Shown: positions 15,625 to 27,190 of the stretch, in pieces | How the letters are laid out: each line of letters starts with the position of its first letter | How positions within the stretch are numbered: position 1 is the first letter of the stretch | NCBI RefSeq assembly: GCF_009711185.1 | Contig: NZ_WMIF01000015.1 | Location: 35,128 to 99,127 of the forward strand | Source: Paracoccus limosus | GTDB taxonomy: Bacteria > Pseudomonadota > Alphaproteobacteria > Rhodobacterales > Rhodobacteraceae | Length of the DNA: 64,000 nt | Reading direction: 5' to 3' | Notes under the pieces: model-generated | Seen by the model: the letters and a program-made list of their open reading frames with translations, nothing else | Databases searched by the model: none | What the model was told of the DNA's origin: nothing | Translations under genes and position numbers: made by a program

Positions 15625-17148
15625 ATGCCCCTGCTTCTTGGCGTCGACAATGGCCTGACGGTCACCAAGGCGGTCGTCTTTGACGAAACCGGCCGGGTGC
15701 TGGCGCTGGCGCGCCGCCGGGTGCCCCAGATCATGCCCGCCCCGCATCATGTCGAACGCGACATGGATGTGCTTTGGACCCAGACCGCCGCCGCCATTGC
15801 CGAGGCGGTCGCCGCCTGTGGCCGCCCGGCGTCGGAAATCGCCGCCGTCGCCGCCACGGCGCATGGCGATGGCGTCTATCTGCTGGACGCCGCCCGCCGC
15901 CCGCTGGGCCATGGCATCCTGTCGCTCGACAGTCGCGCCGCAGCGACCGTGGCCGCATGGCAGACCGATGGCACCGCCCGCCGCGCGCTTATGCGCACCG
16001 GGCAGATGCCGCATGCCTCGGCCCCTTCGGCGCTGCTCGCGCATCTGCGCGATCATCAGCCCGACCGTTTTGCCCGCATCGCCCATGTGCTGGCCTGCAA
16101 GGACTGGCTGCGCTTTTGCCTGACCGGCCGCATCGCCACCGACCTGACCGAGGCCAGCACCTCGTTCACCGATGTCGCAACCCAAGGCTATGCGCCCGAC
16201 ATCCCCGACCTGTTCGGTCTGGGGGCGCTTTCGGGTGCCCTGCCGCCGGTGCTGGCGCCGGCCGGCATCGCAGGCCATGTCACGCCCGAGGCCGCCGCCC
16301 TGACCGGGCTGATCGCCGGCACGCCGGTCGCCGCCGGGTTGCATGACGTGACCGCCTCGGCGCTTGGCGCGGGCGGGCATCGCGCCGGCACCGTCGCCAT
16401 CGTCGCCGGCACCTATTCGATCAACGAAACCGTCTCAGAGGCGCCGCGCGTCGATGAACGCTGGTTCTGCCGCAACGGGCTGGCCTTGGGCGAATGGAAC
16501 AACATGGCGATTTCGCCAGCCTCTGCCGCCAATTACGACTGGTTCCTAGACACGCTCTGCGGCGCCGAACGCCGCGAGGCCGAGGCGGCCGGCCGCGCCT
16601 TTCACGCCGAGATCATCCCCGAGATCGAGGCCGCGATGGCCCGCCCCTCGACCGCGCTGTTCCATCCGTTCCTGTTCGGCTCGCCCATGGGCGCCGAGGC
16701 CAGCGCCGGATTCTTTGGCCTGCGCGGCTGGCAGGATCGCGGCGACATGCTGCGCGCGGTGATCGAGGGCATCGCCTTCAACCACCGCATCCATGTCGAT
16801 GCCCTGCGCGACGGCTTTGCCCCGCAGGCCGCGCGGCTGACGGGCGGCATCTCGCGCAGCCCGCTGTTTGCGCAGCTCTTTGCCGATGCGCTGGCGATGC
16901 CGGTGTCAGTCAGCGCCACGGATGAGGCCGCGGCCTGGGGCGCGGCGCTTTGTGCCGGCGCGGCGGTCGGGCTTTATGACGATCCGCGCGCCGATCCGCG
17001 CGACATGGCGGCGCTTGTCACCACCTATTCCCCCGATCCCGACCGGGCGGCGGCACTGGCCGCGCGCTTTGACGTCTTTACCGAACTGGGCCGTGCGCTC
17101 GCTCCGATCTGGCCGCGGATCGAGGCGCTGGCGAAAGGAACCGCATGA
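15625..17148 (+). CDS. Second FGGY-family polyol kinase
   Basis: A 507-residue carbohydrate kinase distinct from EryA but of the same family. The N-terminal phosphate loop is GVDNGLTVTKAVVFD (from residue 6), the catalytic Asp is expected in GLHDVTASALGAG, and the adenosine-binding LTGGISRSPLF lies near residue 410. It overlaps the next gene, a GlpD-like dehydrogenase, by 4 bases, so kinase and dehydrogenase are translationally coupled, as for EryA/EryB. It is the first gene after the transporter and probably cotranscribed with it. The substrate could be threitol, another isomer of erythritol, or a pentitol; xylulokinase-type activity is an alternative. The sequence alone does not decide. Confidence 0.85.
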   Translation: MPLLLGVDNGLTVTKAVVFDETGRVLALARRRVPQIMPAPHHVERDMDVLWTQTAAAIAEAVAACGRPASEIAAVAATAHGDGVYLLDAARRPLGHGILSLDSRAAATVAAWQTDGTARRALMRTGQMPHASAPSALLAHLRDHQPDRFARIAHVLACKDWLRFCLTGRIATDLTEASTSFTDVATQGYAPDIPDLFGLGALSGALPPVLAPAGIAGHVTPEAAALTGLIAGTPVAAGLHDVTASALGAGGHRAGTVAIVAGTYSINETVSEAPRVDERWFCRNGLALGEWNNMAISPASAANYDWFLDTLCGAERREAEAAGRAFHAEIIPEIEAAMARPSTALFHPFLFGSPMGAEASAGFFGLRGWQDRGDMLRAVIEGIAFNHRIHVDALRDGFAPQAARLTGGISRSPLFAQLFADALAMPVSVSATDEAAAWGAALCAGAAVGLYDDPRADPRDMAALVTTYSPDPDRAAALAARFDVFTELGRALAPIWPRIEALAKGTA

Positions 17149-18812
17149 GCGCCGCATCCCCGCAAGACATCGACGTGCTGATCCTTGGCGCCGGCATCAA
17201 TGGCGCGGGCCTGTTTCGCGACCTTTGCGAACAGGGCGTCACCTGTATCATCTCGGACAAGGGCGATTTCGGCGGCGGCACCTCGGCCGCCCCTTCGCGG
17301 CTGATCCATGGCGGCATCAAATATCTGGAAACGGGCGAGCTGGGACTGGTCGCGCAATCGACGCTGGAACGCAACCTGCTGCTGAAAAACGCCCCACATC
17401 TGGTGCGGCCGCTGCCCACCGTGATCCCGATTTTCTCGTGGCTCAAGGGGATCCCCGCCGCGCTGCGCACGCTGATGGGCTCGACCACGGCGCCGCGCAG
17501 CCGGGGCGCGGTGCTGATGAAGATCGGCCTTGCCATGTATGATTTCTACGGCCGCCGCCACCGGGTCATGCCGCGCCATCAGCTGTGGTCGCGCCGGCGC
17601 GCGCTGCAGGAAATCCCGCCGCTGACCCCGCGCATCGTTGCTGCCGGGCAATATTACGACGCCACCGTCACCCAGCCCGAACGGCTGGTCTGGGAACTGA
17701 TCGCTGACGGGCTGCGCGCCAACCCGGCCAGCCGGGCGCTGAACCACACCGCCATCGCCGGCAGCGATGGCACGCAGGTGACCCTCGGCACACCGGATGG
17801 CGCGCTGCCCCTGCGCCCGCGCCTGATCGTCAATGCCGGCGGTCCGTGGATCGACCGCATCAACGCCCAGTTTGGCCTTGCCTCGAAACTGATCGGCGGC
17901 ACCAAGGGCTCGCATATCCTGCTGGACCACCCCGAGCTTCTGGCGGCCCTGAACGGCCGGATGATCTATTTCGAGGCCGATGACGGCCGCATCTGTCTGG
18001 TCTTCGACTATCTCGGCCGCGCGCTGGTCGGCTCGACCGACATCCGCGCCGACGATCCCGACAGCGTCACCTGCACCGAGGCCGAGATCGACTATTTCAT
18101 GGCGGCGCTGGCCGGCCTGCTGCCGGGGCTGCAATTCGACCGCAGCCAGATCGTCTATGCCTATGCCGGCATCCGCCCGCTGCCGAATTCCGAAGGCGTG
18201 GCCCCCGGCCTGATCAGCCGCGATCACTCGGCCCCGGTCGCCGAACCCGAGGGCCAGCGTCGCTGGCCGATCATCTCGCTGGTCGGCGGCAAATGGACCA
18301 CCTTCCGCGGCTTTTCCGAGGAGGTCGCCGATACGGTGCTGGCCCGCCTTGGCCACCCACGCCGCGTCTCGACCCAAGGCCTGCCGATCGGCGGTGGCCG
18401 CGACTGCCCCACGGAGGGCACCGCGCGTCAGCACTGGATCGACCAAACCGCTCGCGCCACCGGCGCCCGACCGTCGCGCGCGGCCCGGCTTCTCGACCGC
18501 TATGGCAGCACCGCCCATGCCATCCTCGCCCATGAAGGCGCGACCCCCACCATGCTGCAGGACGCGCCCGATTACAGCCTGCAGGAATTCGACTGGATGG
18601 TCCGCCATGAACAGGTCGGCCATCTCGCCGATGTCGTCATGCGCCGCAGCGCCATCGCCGTCACCGGCCAGCTTTCGACCCGCGACCTTGCCAGCATCGC
18701 TGCCCTCTGCGCCCGCGCGCTCGGCTGGGACAGCACCCGCGAACAGCAGGAACTGGCCCTGACCCGCGATCTGCTCATCGACCGCCACCGCATCCGGCTT
18801 GGCGCGGCCTGA
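17145..18812 (+). CDS. Second FAD-dependent polyol-phosphate dehydrogenase (GlpD-like)
   Basis: A 555-residue FAD enzyme of the glycerol-3-phosphate dehydrogenase family, about 50 residues longer than EryB. It has GAGINGAGLFRDL near residue 16, then GDFGGGTSAAPSRLIHGGIKYLE, the flavin-binding GlpD signature, later VNAGGPWIDRIN, KGSHILL and GGKWTTFR, and a C-terminal helical DAO_C domain. It should oxidise the product of the coupled kinase to a ketose phosphate and feed electrons to quinone. It ends the transporter operon and converges on lpd. If its product is an erythrulose phosphate, it could share EryC, LerI and DerI with the eryA/eryB branch (inference). A plain glycerol-3-phosphate dehydrogenase remains possible. 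Confidence 0.83.
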   Translation: MSAASPQDIDVLILGAGINGAGLFRDLCEQGVTCIISDKGDFGGGTSAAPSRLIHGGIKYLETGELGLVAQSTLERNLLLKNAPHLVRPLPTVIPIFSWLKGIPAALRTLMGSTTAPRSRGAVLMKIGLAMYDFYGRRHRVMPRHQLWSRRRALQEIPPLTPRIVAAGQYYDATVTQPERLVWELIADGLRANPASRALNHTAIAGSDGTQVTLGTPDGALPLRPRLIVNAGGPWIDRINAQFGLASKLIGGTKGSHILLDHPELLAALNGRMIYFEADDGRICLVFDYLGRALVGSTDIRADDPDSVTCTEAEIDYFMAALAGLLPGLQFDRSQIVYAYAGIRPLPNSEGVAPGLISRDHSAPVAEPEGQRRWPIISLVGGKWTTFRGFSEEVADTVLARLGHPRRVSTQGLPIGGGRDCPTEGTARQHWIDQTARATGARPSRAARLLDRYGSTAHAILAHEGATPTMLQDAPDYSLQEFDWMVRHEQVGHLADVVMRRSAIAVTGQLSTRDLASIAALCARALGWDSTREQQELALTRDLLIDRHRIRLGAA

Positions 18813-18838
18813 CGGCTTCTTTCGTGGTCAAATATCCC
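18813..18838 (+). repeat. Intergenic CAAATATCCC repeat, copy 1
   Basis: A 26-base unit directly after the stop codon of the second polyol-phosphate dehydrogenase. It starts CGGCTTCTTTCGTG and ends CAAATATCCC. It matches a second copy at 26032-26057 in 24 of 26 positions, and both follow a stop codon and precede GC-rich sequence. I associate such elements with Rhodobacterales intergenic regions. Confidence 0.7.
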
Positions 18839-18844
18839 GGGGGA

Positions 18845-18895
18845 ACGTTTTCCGCGCCCGTCGAGGGCATGGAAAACGTCGGGGGCAGAGCCCCC
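18845..18895. terminator. Two hairpins between convergent genes
   Basis: ACGTTTTCC (18845-18853) pairs with GGAAAACGT (18871-18879), enclosing a smaller GCCC/GGGC stem. A second hairpin GGGGGC-AGA-GCCCCC follows at 18881-18895. Both lie in the 91-base gap between two converging transcripts (dehydrogenase and lpd) and can act on either strand. No long T run is present. Confidence 0.6.
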
Positions 18896-18903
18896 GGCCG
18901 CCC

Positions 18904-20292
18904 TCAGACATGCAGCGCCTGCCCCAGTGCCCGCAGACAGGCCTCGTGCAGTGCCTCGCCCCGGGTCGGATGGGCGTGCATGGTGCCGGTGATATCCTCC
19001 AGCCGCGCCCCCATCTCCAGCGCCAAGGCAAATCCGCCGGCCATCTCGGCGATGCCCGGACCCACGGCCTGAATGCCCAGCACCTCATGGGTATCGCTGC
19101 GCGCGGTGACGCGGACAAAGCCGCTGTCATCGGCGGCGGTCATCGCCCGGCCATTGGCGGCAAAGGAAAAGATCCCGGTCATTACCTCGATGCCCTGCGC
19201 ACGGGCCTCGTCGGGCGCAAGGCCAAGGCTGACGATCTCGGGATCGGTAAAGCAGACCGCCGGGATCGCGCGCCGGTCCCAGCTGCGGCGGGTGCCGGCG
19301 ACGATCTCGGCCACCATCTCGCCCTGCGCCATGGCACGATGCGCCAGCATCGGCTCGCCGGTGACATCGCCGATGGCATGGACGCCGCTCATTGACGTGC
19401 GGCAGCGCTCGTCCACCGCGATGAAAGGGCCGGCCATGGCCAGTTGCAGGCCCTCGATCCCCGCGCCGGTGGCGCGCGGGCGTCGGCCAACCGTGACGAG
19501 CACCTTGTCGGCGGCAATGTCCTCGGCGCCATCGACCCCGGCCACGCGCAGCGCGCCGGTTTCGGACAGGCCGCCGGCCCGCGCCCCGGTCAGCACCCGC
19601 ACCCCCAGCGCTGCCAGCCGCTGCGCCATCGGCCGCGTCAGTTCGGCGTCATATTGCGGCAGGATGCGCGGCCCGGCCTCGATCACCGTGACCTGCGATC
19701 CCAGCTTGGCATAGGCGGTGCCCAGCTCCAGCCCGATATAGCCGCCGCCGACCACGGCCAGCCGCTCGGGCACCTCGGTCAGGGCCAGCGCCCCGGTCGA
19801 AGAAATCACCTTGCCGCCAAAGGGCAGGGTCGGCAGCTCGACCGGCTCCGAGCCGGTGGCGATCACCAGCACCTCGGTGCGGATGCGCACCGGGCCCTCG
19901 GGCGTGGTGATCTCGGCGGTCTTGCCATCGGTCAGCCGTGCCTCGCCCGTGATCAGCCGGATCCGCGCCTTGCGCAAAAGGCCGGCGATGCCGCCGGTCA
20001 GGCGGCTGACGATGCCGTCTTTCCATGCCATGGTCGCGGCCAGATCCAGCCGGGCGCCAAACGCGCCGATCCCCATCGAAGGATTCGAGGAAAGGCCGAC
20101 AATCCGATGATATTCCTCGGCGGCATGGATCAGCGCCTTGGACGGGATACAGCCGGTGTTCAGGCAGGTGCCGCCGGGGCGGGCGGCATCGACCAGCACG
20201 GTGTCGACGCCCAGCTGCCCCGCGCGGATCGCGCAGACATAGCCGCCGGGGCCGGCGCCGATCACCAATAGCCTGCATTGGATCTCGCGCAT
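18904..20292 (-). CDS. lpd: Dihydrolipoamide dehydrogenase (E3) of the branched-chain keto acid dehydrogenase
   Basis: A 462-residue flavoprotein disulfide reductase. The FAD loop GAGPGGYVCAI is at residues 12-22 and the redox-active disulfide is CLNTGC (Cys43 and Cys48). The NAD loop VVGGGYIGLELG is near residue 180, HAIGDV binds FAD, and the catalytic HAHPTRGE pair is close to the C-terminus. It reoxidises the lipoyl groups of the E2 subunit, reducing NAD+. It is the last gene of the E1alpha-E1beta-E2-E3 operon, 1 base after E2, so it is most likely the dedicated E3 (LpdV type). Confidence 0.93.
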   Translation of the reverse strand: MREIQCRLLVIGAGPGGYVCAIRAGQLGVDTVLVDAARPGGTCLNTGCIPSKALIHAAEEYHRIVGLSSNPSMGIGAFGARLDLAATMAWKDGIVSRLTGGIAGLLRKARIRLITGEARLTDGKTAEITTPEGPVRIRTEVLVIATGSEPVELPTLPFGGKVISSTGALALTEVPERLAVVGGGYIGLELGTAYAKLGSQVTVIEAGPRILPQYDAELTRPMAQRLAALGVRVLTGARAGGLSETGALRVAGVDGAEDIAADKVLVTVGRRPRATGAGIEGLQLAMAGPFIAVDERCRTSMSGVHAIGDVTGEPMLAHRAMAQGEMVAEIVAGTRRSWDRRAIPAVCFTDPEIVSLGLAPDEARAQGIEVMTGIFSFAANGRAMTAADDSGFVRVTARSDTHEVLGIQAVGPGIAEMAGGFALALEMGARLEDITGTMHAHPTRGEALHEACLRALGQALHV

Positions 20293-20293
20293 C

Positions 20294-21598
20294 TCAGCCC
20301 TCCACGAAGATCAGCGCCGGGGTCTCCAGCAGCTCTTTCAGCCGCGCGACGAAGACGGCGGCATCCCAGCCGTCGACCACCCGGTGATCGAAGCTGCACG
20401 ACAGGTTCATCATCTTGCGCGGCTCAAAGGCGGTGCCGTTCCAGAAAGGCCGCACCGCCAGCCGGTTGACGCCGACGATCGCCACCTCGGGCACGTTCAG
20501 GATCGGCGTGGTGGCGATCGCCCCCAAAGGCCCCAGCGAGGTGATGGTGATGGTCGAACCCGACAGCTCGTCGCGCCGGGCCTGACCGTCTTTGGCGGCG
20601 GCGCCCAGTCGGGCGATTTCGGCGGCAAGGCCGCGCAGGTCCAGCGCCTCGGCATGGCGCACCACCGGCACCATCAGCCCCTGCGGCGTCTGTGCGGCAA
20701 TGCCCAGATGCACGGCGCCAAAGCGGCGGATCAGCCCAGCGGCGGCATCGTAATGCGCGTTCAGCATCGGCTGGTCCTGCACGGCGCGGATGATGGCGCG
20801 GGCGATGAAGGGCAGGGGATTCAGACGCAGCCCCGCTGCACCGCCTTGCAGCCGGGCGTTCATCCGCGTGCGCAGATCCTCAAGCGCGGTGGCGTCCAAC
20901 TCCTCGACAATGGTGATCTGCGGCACCCGGTTTGCCGCCTCCATGCGCTCGGCAATGCGGCGGCGCAGGCCGATGACGGGGATTTCCTCGATCCTGTCAT
21001 CGGGGCGCGGACCGCTGGGCGCGGGCAGGCCGCCGCTGGCGATGAAGGCGTCCAGATCCTGATGCGAGATGCGCCCCGCCGGACCCGAGCCGCGCACCAG
21101 CCGCAGATCCACCCCCGCCTCGCGGGCGCGGGCGCGGACCGAGGGCGCGGCGGTGGGCTTCTGCCCCTCGGGGCGCAGGGGGCTGGCGTTCGCGGTTGGG
21201 GGGGCGGTGTGGGGGGCAGGCCGGGGCGGTTCGGGGCGCGGTTCCGGTCTGGGGGCGGGGTCCGGGCGCGGCTCGGGCTGGGGCGGGCGCGGCTCGTCGG
21301 CCTGCGCCCCGACCTCTGCCCCGACAACGGGTGCCTCGCCCGCGACATTGCCGGCGCCGTCCACCTGCAGGCGGATCAGCTCGGCCCCGACGGCGATCAT
21401 CGTGCCGGGCGTGCCGGCCTGCCAGACCACGGTGCCGGTGACGGGAGAGGGGATTTCCACCGTTGCCTTGTCGGTCATCACCGCGACCATCGGATCGTCC
21501 TCGCGCAGCACGTCGCCGGGCTGCACCAGCCATTCGGCGATCTCGGCCTCGGCAATGCCTTCGCCGATGTCGGGCATTCGGATTGCGTGGAGTCCCAT
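20294..21598 (-). CDS. bkdB: Dihydrolipoamide branched-chain acyltransferase (E2)
   Basis: A 434-residue 2-oxoacid dehydrogenase E2 subunit. Domains in order: one lipoyl domain (residues 1-80, lipoyl-lysine in [11 protein letters not shown] at Lys44), a long Pro/Arg/Glu-rich linker (about 95-150), a peripheral subunit-binding domain ([17 protein letters not shown] region, 155-190), and the catalytic domain ending with HRVVDG (His405). It transfers branched-chain acyl groups to CoA. Start 21598 begins the conserved lipoyl-domain sequence; upstream readings run into E1beta. It lies between E1beta and lpd with single-base gaps. The linker is compositionally extreme. Confidence 0.92.
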   Translation of the reverse strand: MGLHAIRMPDIGEGIAEAEIAEWLVQPGDVLREDDPMVAVMTDKATVEIPSPVTGTVVWQAGTPGTMIAVGAELIRLQVDGAGNVAGEAPVVGAEVGAQADEPRPPQPEPRPDPAPRPEPRPEPPRPAPHTAPPTANASPLRPEGQKPTAAPSVRARAREAGVDLRLVRGSGPAGRISHQDLDAFIASGGLPAPSGPRPDDRIEEIPVIGLRRRIAERMEAANRVPQITIVEELDATALEDLRTRMNARLQGGAAGLRLNPLPFIARAIIRAVQDQPMLNAHYDAAAGLIRRFGAVHLGIAAQTPQGLMVPVVRHAEALDLRGLAAEIARLGAAAKDGQARRDELSGSTITITSLGPLGAIATTPILNVPEVAIVGVNRLAVRPFWNGTAFEPRKMMNLSCSFDHRVVDGWDAAVFVARLKELLETPALIFVEG

Positions 21599-21599
21599 C

Positions 21600-22616
21600 T
21601 CAGTCCACCTCGACCAGTTGACGCAAAGCCTCGGCCACCCGTGCGGGGCCGGGGAAATAGCTCCATTCATGCGTATGCGGATAGGGCGTGTCCCAGCCGG
21701 TGACGCGGCGGATCGGTGCCTCAAGATGCCAGAAACATTCCGCCTGCACCAAGGCCGCCAGCTCCGCGCCAAAGCCCGAGGTCAGCGTCGCCTCGTGCAG
21801 CACCATGCAGCGGCCGGTCTTGCGGACCGAGGTCACGATGGTTTCCATGTCCAAGGGCAGCAGGGTGCGCAGGTCGATCACCTCGGCATCGACGCCCGAC
21901 TCGGCGGTGGCGGCCAGCGCGACATGGACCATGGTGCCATAGGTCAGGACCGTCACCGCCTGCCCGGCCCGGCGCAGCGCCGCCCGACCCAGCGGCACGG
22001 TATGGACGCCCTCGGGCACCTCGGCCAGCTCATGCGTCTTCCATGGCGCGACCGGCCGGTCGTGATGGCCGTCGAAGGGGCCGTTATAAAGCCGCTTCGG
22101 CTCCAGAAAGATCACCGGATCGGGGTCGGCGATGGCCGACAGCAGCAAGCCCTTGGCGTCCTGCGGGTTCGAGGGCACCACGGTCTTCAGCCCGGTGACA
22201 TGGGTGAACAGCGCCTCGGGCGACTGGCTGTGGGTCTGGCCGCCAAAGATGCCACCGCCGGTGGGCATGCGGATCACCATCGGGCAGGTGAACTGCCCGG
22301 CCGAGCGATAGCGCAGCCGCGCCGCCTCGGACACGATCTGGTCATAGGCGGGATAGACGTAATCGGCGAACTGGATTTCCACCACCGGCTTCAACCCGTA
22401 AGCCGCCATGCCGATGCCGGCACCGACGATGCCGGATTCGTTGATCGGCGTGTCGAAACAGCGGGTCTTGCCGTATTTCGCCTGCAGGCCGGCGGTGCAG
22501 CGGAACACGCCACCGAAATAGCCCACATCCTCGCCAAAGACGACCACGCCGGGGTCTTGTCCCATGGCCACGTCCAGCGCGTCGCGGATCGCCTCGATCA
22601 TCGTCATGCGTGCCAT
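21600..22616 (-). CDS. bkdA2: Branched-chain 2-oxoacid dehydrogenase E1 beta subunit
   Basis: A 338-residue transketolase-like pyrimidine-binding subunit. Typical motifs are [14 protein letters not shown] near residue 26, [18 protein letters not shown] near 54, and [17 protein letters not shown] near 83. The C-terminal transketolase domain has [11 protein letters not shown]. With E1alpha it decarboxylates the keto acids of Leu, Ile and Val using thiamine diphosphate. The GVFR motif and YVYPAYDQ wording match branched-chain rather than pyruvate dehydrogenase E1beta. Gaps to both neighbours are 1 base. Confidence 0.93.
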   Translation of the reverse strand: MARMTMIEAIRDALDVAMGQDPGVVVFGEDVGYFGGVFRCTAGLQAKYGKTRCFDTPINESGIVGAGIGMAAYGLKPVVEIQFADYVYPAYDQIVSEAARLRYRSAGQFTCPMVIRMPTGGGIFGGQTHSQSPEALFTHVTGLKTVVPSNPQDAKGLLLSAIADPDPVIFLEPKRLYNGPFDGHHDRPVAPWKTHELAEVPEGVHTVPLGRAALRRAGQAVTVLTYGTMVHVALAATAESGVDAEVIDLRTLLPLDMETIVTSVRKTGRCMVLHEATLTSGFGAELAALVQAECFWHLEAPIRRVTGWDTPYPHTHEWSYFPGPARVAEALRQLVEVD

Positions 22617-22617
22617 G

Positions 22618-24595
<1,978 letters not shown>

Positions 24596-24599
<4 letters not shown>

Positions 24600-25477
24600 T
24601 CGATCTTCTGGGCCGCCAGCCTTTCGCGCAGCCAGCGCGCGGCGGGGCCGCAGGGGCGCTGCTTGTGCCAGACCATCTCCAGCGCGACGGGGTGATTGCC
24701 GCGATCAAAGCTCAGCTTCGGCATCGCCAGTTCAGGCGCCACCGGCGATTCGCGCATGATGTGATTGGGGATCAGCGCCCAGCCCAGACCCTGCCGCAGC
24801 ATCTGCAGGATCACCCAATGGCTTTCGACCCACCAGACCTCGGCGGCCACGCGCAGCCGCTGCTTTTCCGGCCCCTCGGTGCGACCCGAGACCATGATCT
24901 GGCGAAAGCGCTTCAGATCCTCCCAGCCGACCGGACCTTCGGCCAGCGGATGATCGCGGCCGCAGACCAGCCGCAACGGCACCCAGCCCAGCGTCAGAAA
25001 GCCCAGTTCGGGCGGCAGCTGTTCCTGCCGCCACATCACGCCTAGATCGGCCTTGCCATCCAGCACCAAGCGGCTGGTGTCCTCCATGGTGGGAAACAGC
25101 AATTCCAGCTCGACATGCGGGAAATCGCGGGCGAAATCGGCGAACAGCTCGCCCACCGCCGGCTCGGGGTAAAGCTCGTCAAAGGCCACGGCCAGCCGGT
25201 GCTCGACATGGCTTTCCAGCCCCGCCGCGACCCCGATCAGATGCTGGCGCCGGTCAAGGATCAGCCGCGCCTCGGGCAAGAGCCGCACCCCCGCCACCGT
25301 CAACACCGGGTTGCGCCCCGAGCGGTCGAAGAGCTCCAACCCCAGATCGATCTCCAGATTGGCGATCTGGGTGCTGATCGCCGACTGCGCCTTGCCAAGC
25401 GCCCGCCCCGCCGCAGAAAACGAGCCATGCTCGGCCGCCGCAGCAAAGGCCGCCAGCTGTTCGATCGAAACACTCAC
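24596..25477 (-). CDS. LysR-family transcriptional regulator next to a PACE efflux gene
   Basis: A 293-residue LysR regulator. Residues 1-60 form the winged helix (FAAAAEHGSFSAAGRALGKAQSAISTQIANLE), and the rest is the periplasmic-binding-like effector domain with FPHVELELLFPT and ADLGVMWRQE. The start is a GTG at 25477. It is divergent from the PACE transporter gene with 94 bases between. AceR of Acinetobacter, which activates the PACE gene aceI, has the same arrangement. A T-N11-A LysR box lies just upstream. The effector is unknown. Confidence 0.85.
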
Positions 25478-25479
25478 CT

Positions 25480-25494
25480 ATCTCATTTCCAGAT
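25480..25494. promoter_or_regulatory. LysR-type T-N11-A box between the divergent LysR and PACE genes
   Basis: ATCT-N7-AGAT is a perfect dyad containing T25481-N11-A25493, the LysR binding consensus. It begins 3 bases upstream of the LysR GTG. A further TGGCA/TGCCA pair lies at 25494-25498 and 25520-25524. Location supports autorepression and control of the PACE gene. Confidence 0.45.
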
Positions 25495-25571
25495 GGCAGC
25501 CAACTTTCCTTTCGCAGGATGCCAGATAGAACCCCCCTCGCACAACCACATGAACCGATGACGAGCCTGAT

Positions 25572-26018
25572 ATGACCACCCGCAGCCTGCCCGACCGCCT
25601 TCGCCACGCCCTCAGCTTCGAGTTGATTGGGCTTGCGATTTTCACCCCGCTTGCTGCACTGGTCTTTGACCAGCCGGCCCAGCACATGGGTGTGGTGGGG
25701 CTGGTCGCCGCGACCGTGGCGACGCTGTGGAATCTGGTGTTCAACATGGGCTTCGACCGGGCCATGGTTGCGCTGACCGGCAGTGCGGTCAAGTCGATCC
25801 GGGTGCGGATCCTGCACACGCTGCTGTTCGAGGCCGGTCTGGTGCTGGCTCTGGTGCCGATGCTGGCATGGTATCTGGGCATCGGGCTCTGGCAGGCACT
25901 GGCGATGGATCTGGCGATCGTGGTCTTTTACCTCGTCTATACCTTCTTCTTCAATCTGGCCTATGACCGGATCTTCCCGCTGCCCCAACCTAGGCGGCAA
26001 CCAATCCCCGCCGCCTGA
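25572..26018 (+). CDS. PACE-family multidrug/biocide efflux transporter
   Basis: A 148-residue membrane protein with four membrane helices in two repeated halves, as in the PACE (bacterial transmembrane pair) family. The first half has RLRHALSFELIGLAIFTPLA with the conserved acidic residue in helix 1, then TLWNLVFNMGFDR. The second half repeats RILHTLLFEAGLVL and FYLVYTFFFNLAYDR. PACE proteins export chlorhexidine, acriflavine or polyamines using the proton gradient. It is divergent from a LysR gene and is followed by an intergenic repeat. The call is strong; the natural substrate is unknown. Confidence 0.88.
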   Translation: MTTRSLPDRLRHALSFELIGLAIFTPLAALVFDQPAQHMGVVGLVAATVATLWNLVFNMGFDRAMVALTGSAVKSIRVRILHTLLFEAGLVLALVPMLAWYLGIGLWQALAMDLAIVVFYLVYTFFFNLAYDRIFPLPQPRRQPIPAA

Positions 26019-26031
26019 GGACCCAGCGCCC

Positions 26032-26057
26032 GGCTTCTTTCGTGCCCAAATATCCCC
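26032..26057 (+). repeat. Intergenic CAAATATCCC repeat, copy 2
   Basis: The 26-base unit starts 14 bases after the PACE stop codon and differs from copy 1 (18813-18838) only by CC for GT in the middle. A GC-rich segment follows. It lies between two converging genes (PACE and nucleoside hydrolase). Confidence 0.7.
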
Positions 26058-26117
26058 GCCGGAGGCCCCGGCCGCGCCAATCGCACTGCCGCCTGCCACC
26101 GGCGCGCGGCCATTGCC

Positions 26118-27029
26118 TCAGGCGCCGTGCCGGGCCAGCGTGTCCATGAACAGGCCCTTGATCGCCGCCGCATCGCAATCCAGCGCCGCCCGGCTCTGTG
26201 CCGCGCCCGCCCGGCGCACGGTGCGGCCCGATTGCGCCGCCGAGGTGATGGCGGCCAGCCCGGTCTCTTCGCAGGTGAACAGATCGGGCCTGATGCAGGC
26301 GATCACCGCCATCGGGTCATGCAGCGCGCAGCCCGGCTGGCCCAGCGAGGCATAAAAATCCAGATAAAGCCCGGCCATGTCGCGCAACAGCCCGCCGTCC
26401 TGTGGCGCGGCGCCGGCCAGCGCCTCGAAATCGCCTGCGACCATCTGGGCGCGCATGGTCACATCCAGCCCGATCATCGTCACATCCGCACCCGAGCGCA
26501 GCACGATGTCCATGGCATCGGGGTCGTGATAGGCATTGGCCTCGGCATGGGCCGAGATATTGCCCGGCGCGTCCAAAGCCCCGCCCATCAGCACGATCCG
26601 GCGGATATTGCCGGCGAATTCCGGGTCCAGCCGGATCGCCTGCGCGACATTGGTGATCGGCCCGACCGGGCATAGCGTGATCTCGCCCGGCATCTCGCGC
26701 GCCAGCCGGGTCATGAAGCGCGCCGCATCCTCGGTGATGGCGCGGCCCTGCGGCGCGGGGGCAGGGCGGTGGCCAAAGCCCTCGGCGCCATGGATATGTG
26801 CTGGCGGCACAAACGGCGGCAGGACCAGCGGCCGGCCCGCGCCTTGCGCCACCGGGATCTGCAGCCCGCAATGCTCGACCAGCGCCAGCGCGTTGCGGGT
26901 GGCGGTCTCGACAGAGACATTGCCAAAGACGGTGGTCAGGCCGATCAGCTCGATCCCGGGGTGGCGGGCGGCGAACAGGATGGCCATGGCATCGTCAATG
27001 CCGGGGTCGGTGTCGATCAGCAGCTTCAT
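26118..27029 (-). CDS. Inosine-uridine-preferring nucleoside hydrolase
   Basis: A 303-residue nucleoside hydrolase of the IunH/RihA type. The calcium-binding DTDPGIDDAMA motif is at residues 6-16, followed by TVFGNVSVETATRNAL. The middle has LCPVGPITNVA and IVLMGGALDAPGN, and NAYHDPDAMDIVL supplies substrate contacts; the late HDPMAVIACIRPDLF motif closes the active site. It cleaves ribonucleosides to base and ribose in salvage. The start at 27029 is set by the family's N-terminus; longer readings have no family sequence. It is divergent from the ROK kinase gene and its promoter must lie in 27030-27190. Confidence 0.88.
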   Translation of the reverse strand: MKLLIDTDPGIDDAMAILFAARHPGIELIGLTTVFGNVSVETATRNALALVEHCGLQIPVAQGAGRPLVLPPFVPPAHIHGAEGFGHRPAPAPQGRAITEDAARFMTRLAREMPGEITLCPVGPITNVAQAIRLDPEFAGNIRRIVLMGGALDAPGNISAHAEANAYHDPDAMDIVLRSGADVTMIGLDVTMRAQMVAGDFEALAGAAPQDGGLLRDMAGLYLDFYASLGQPGCALHDPMAVIACIRPDLFTCEETGLAAITSAAQSGRTVRRAGAAQSRAALDCDAAAIKGLFMDTLARHGA

Positions 27030-27190
27030 CGCGGGCGGTCCTTGCGGTTTTCGGCGCAGGCTAGCGGTGGCGGCGGGCGGGCGCAATCTGGCCCGCTCTC
27101 TCGCGCCGAAGGACGCAATCTGACACTCGCGCCGGGGCCGCGCCCATGCGATAAGCCATGGCAAAGCGATCAGGATCAGGGGCTTTCCTT

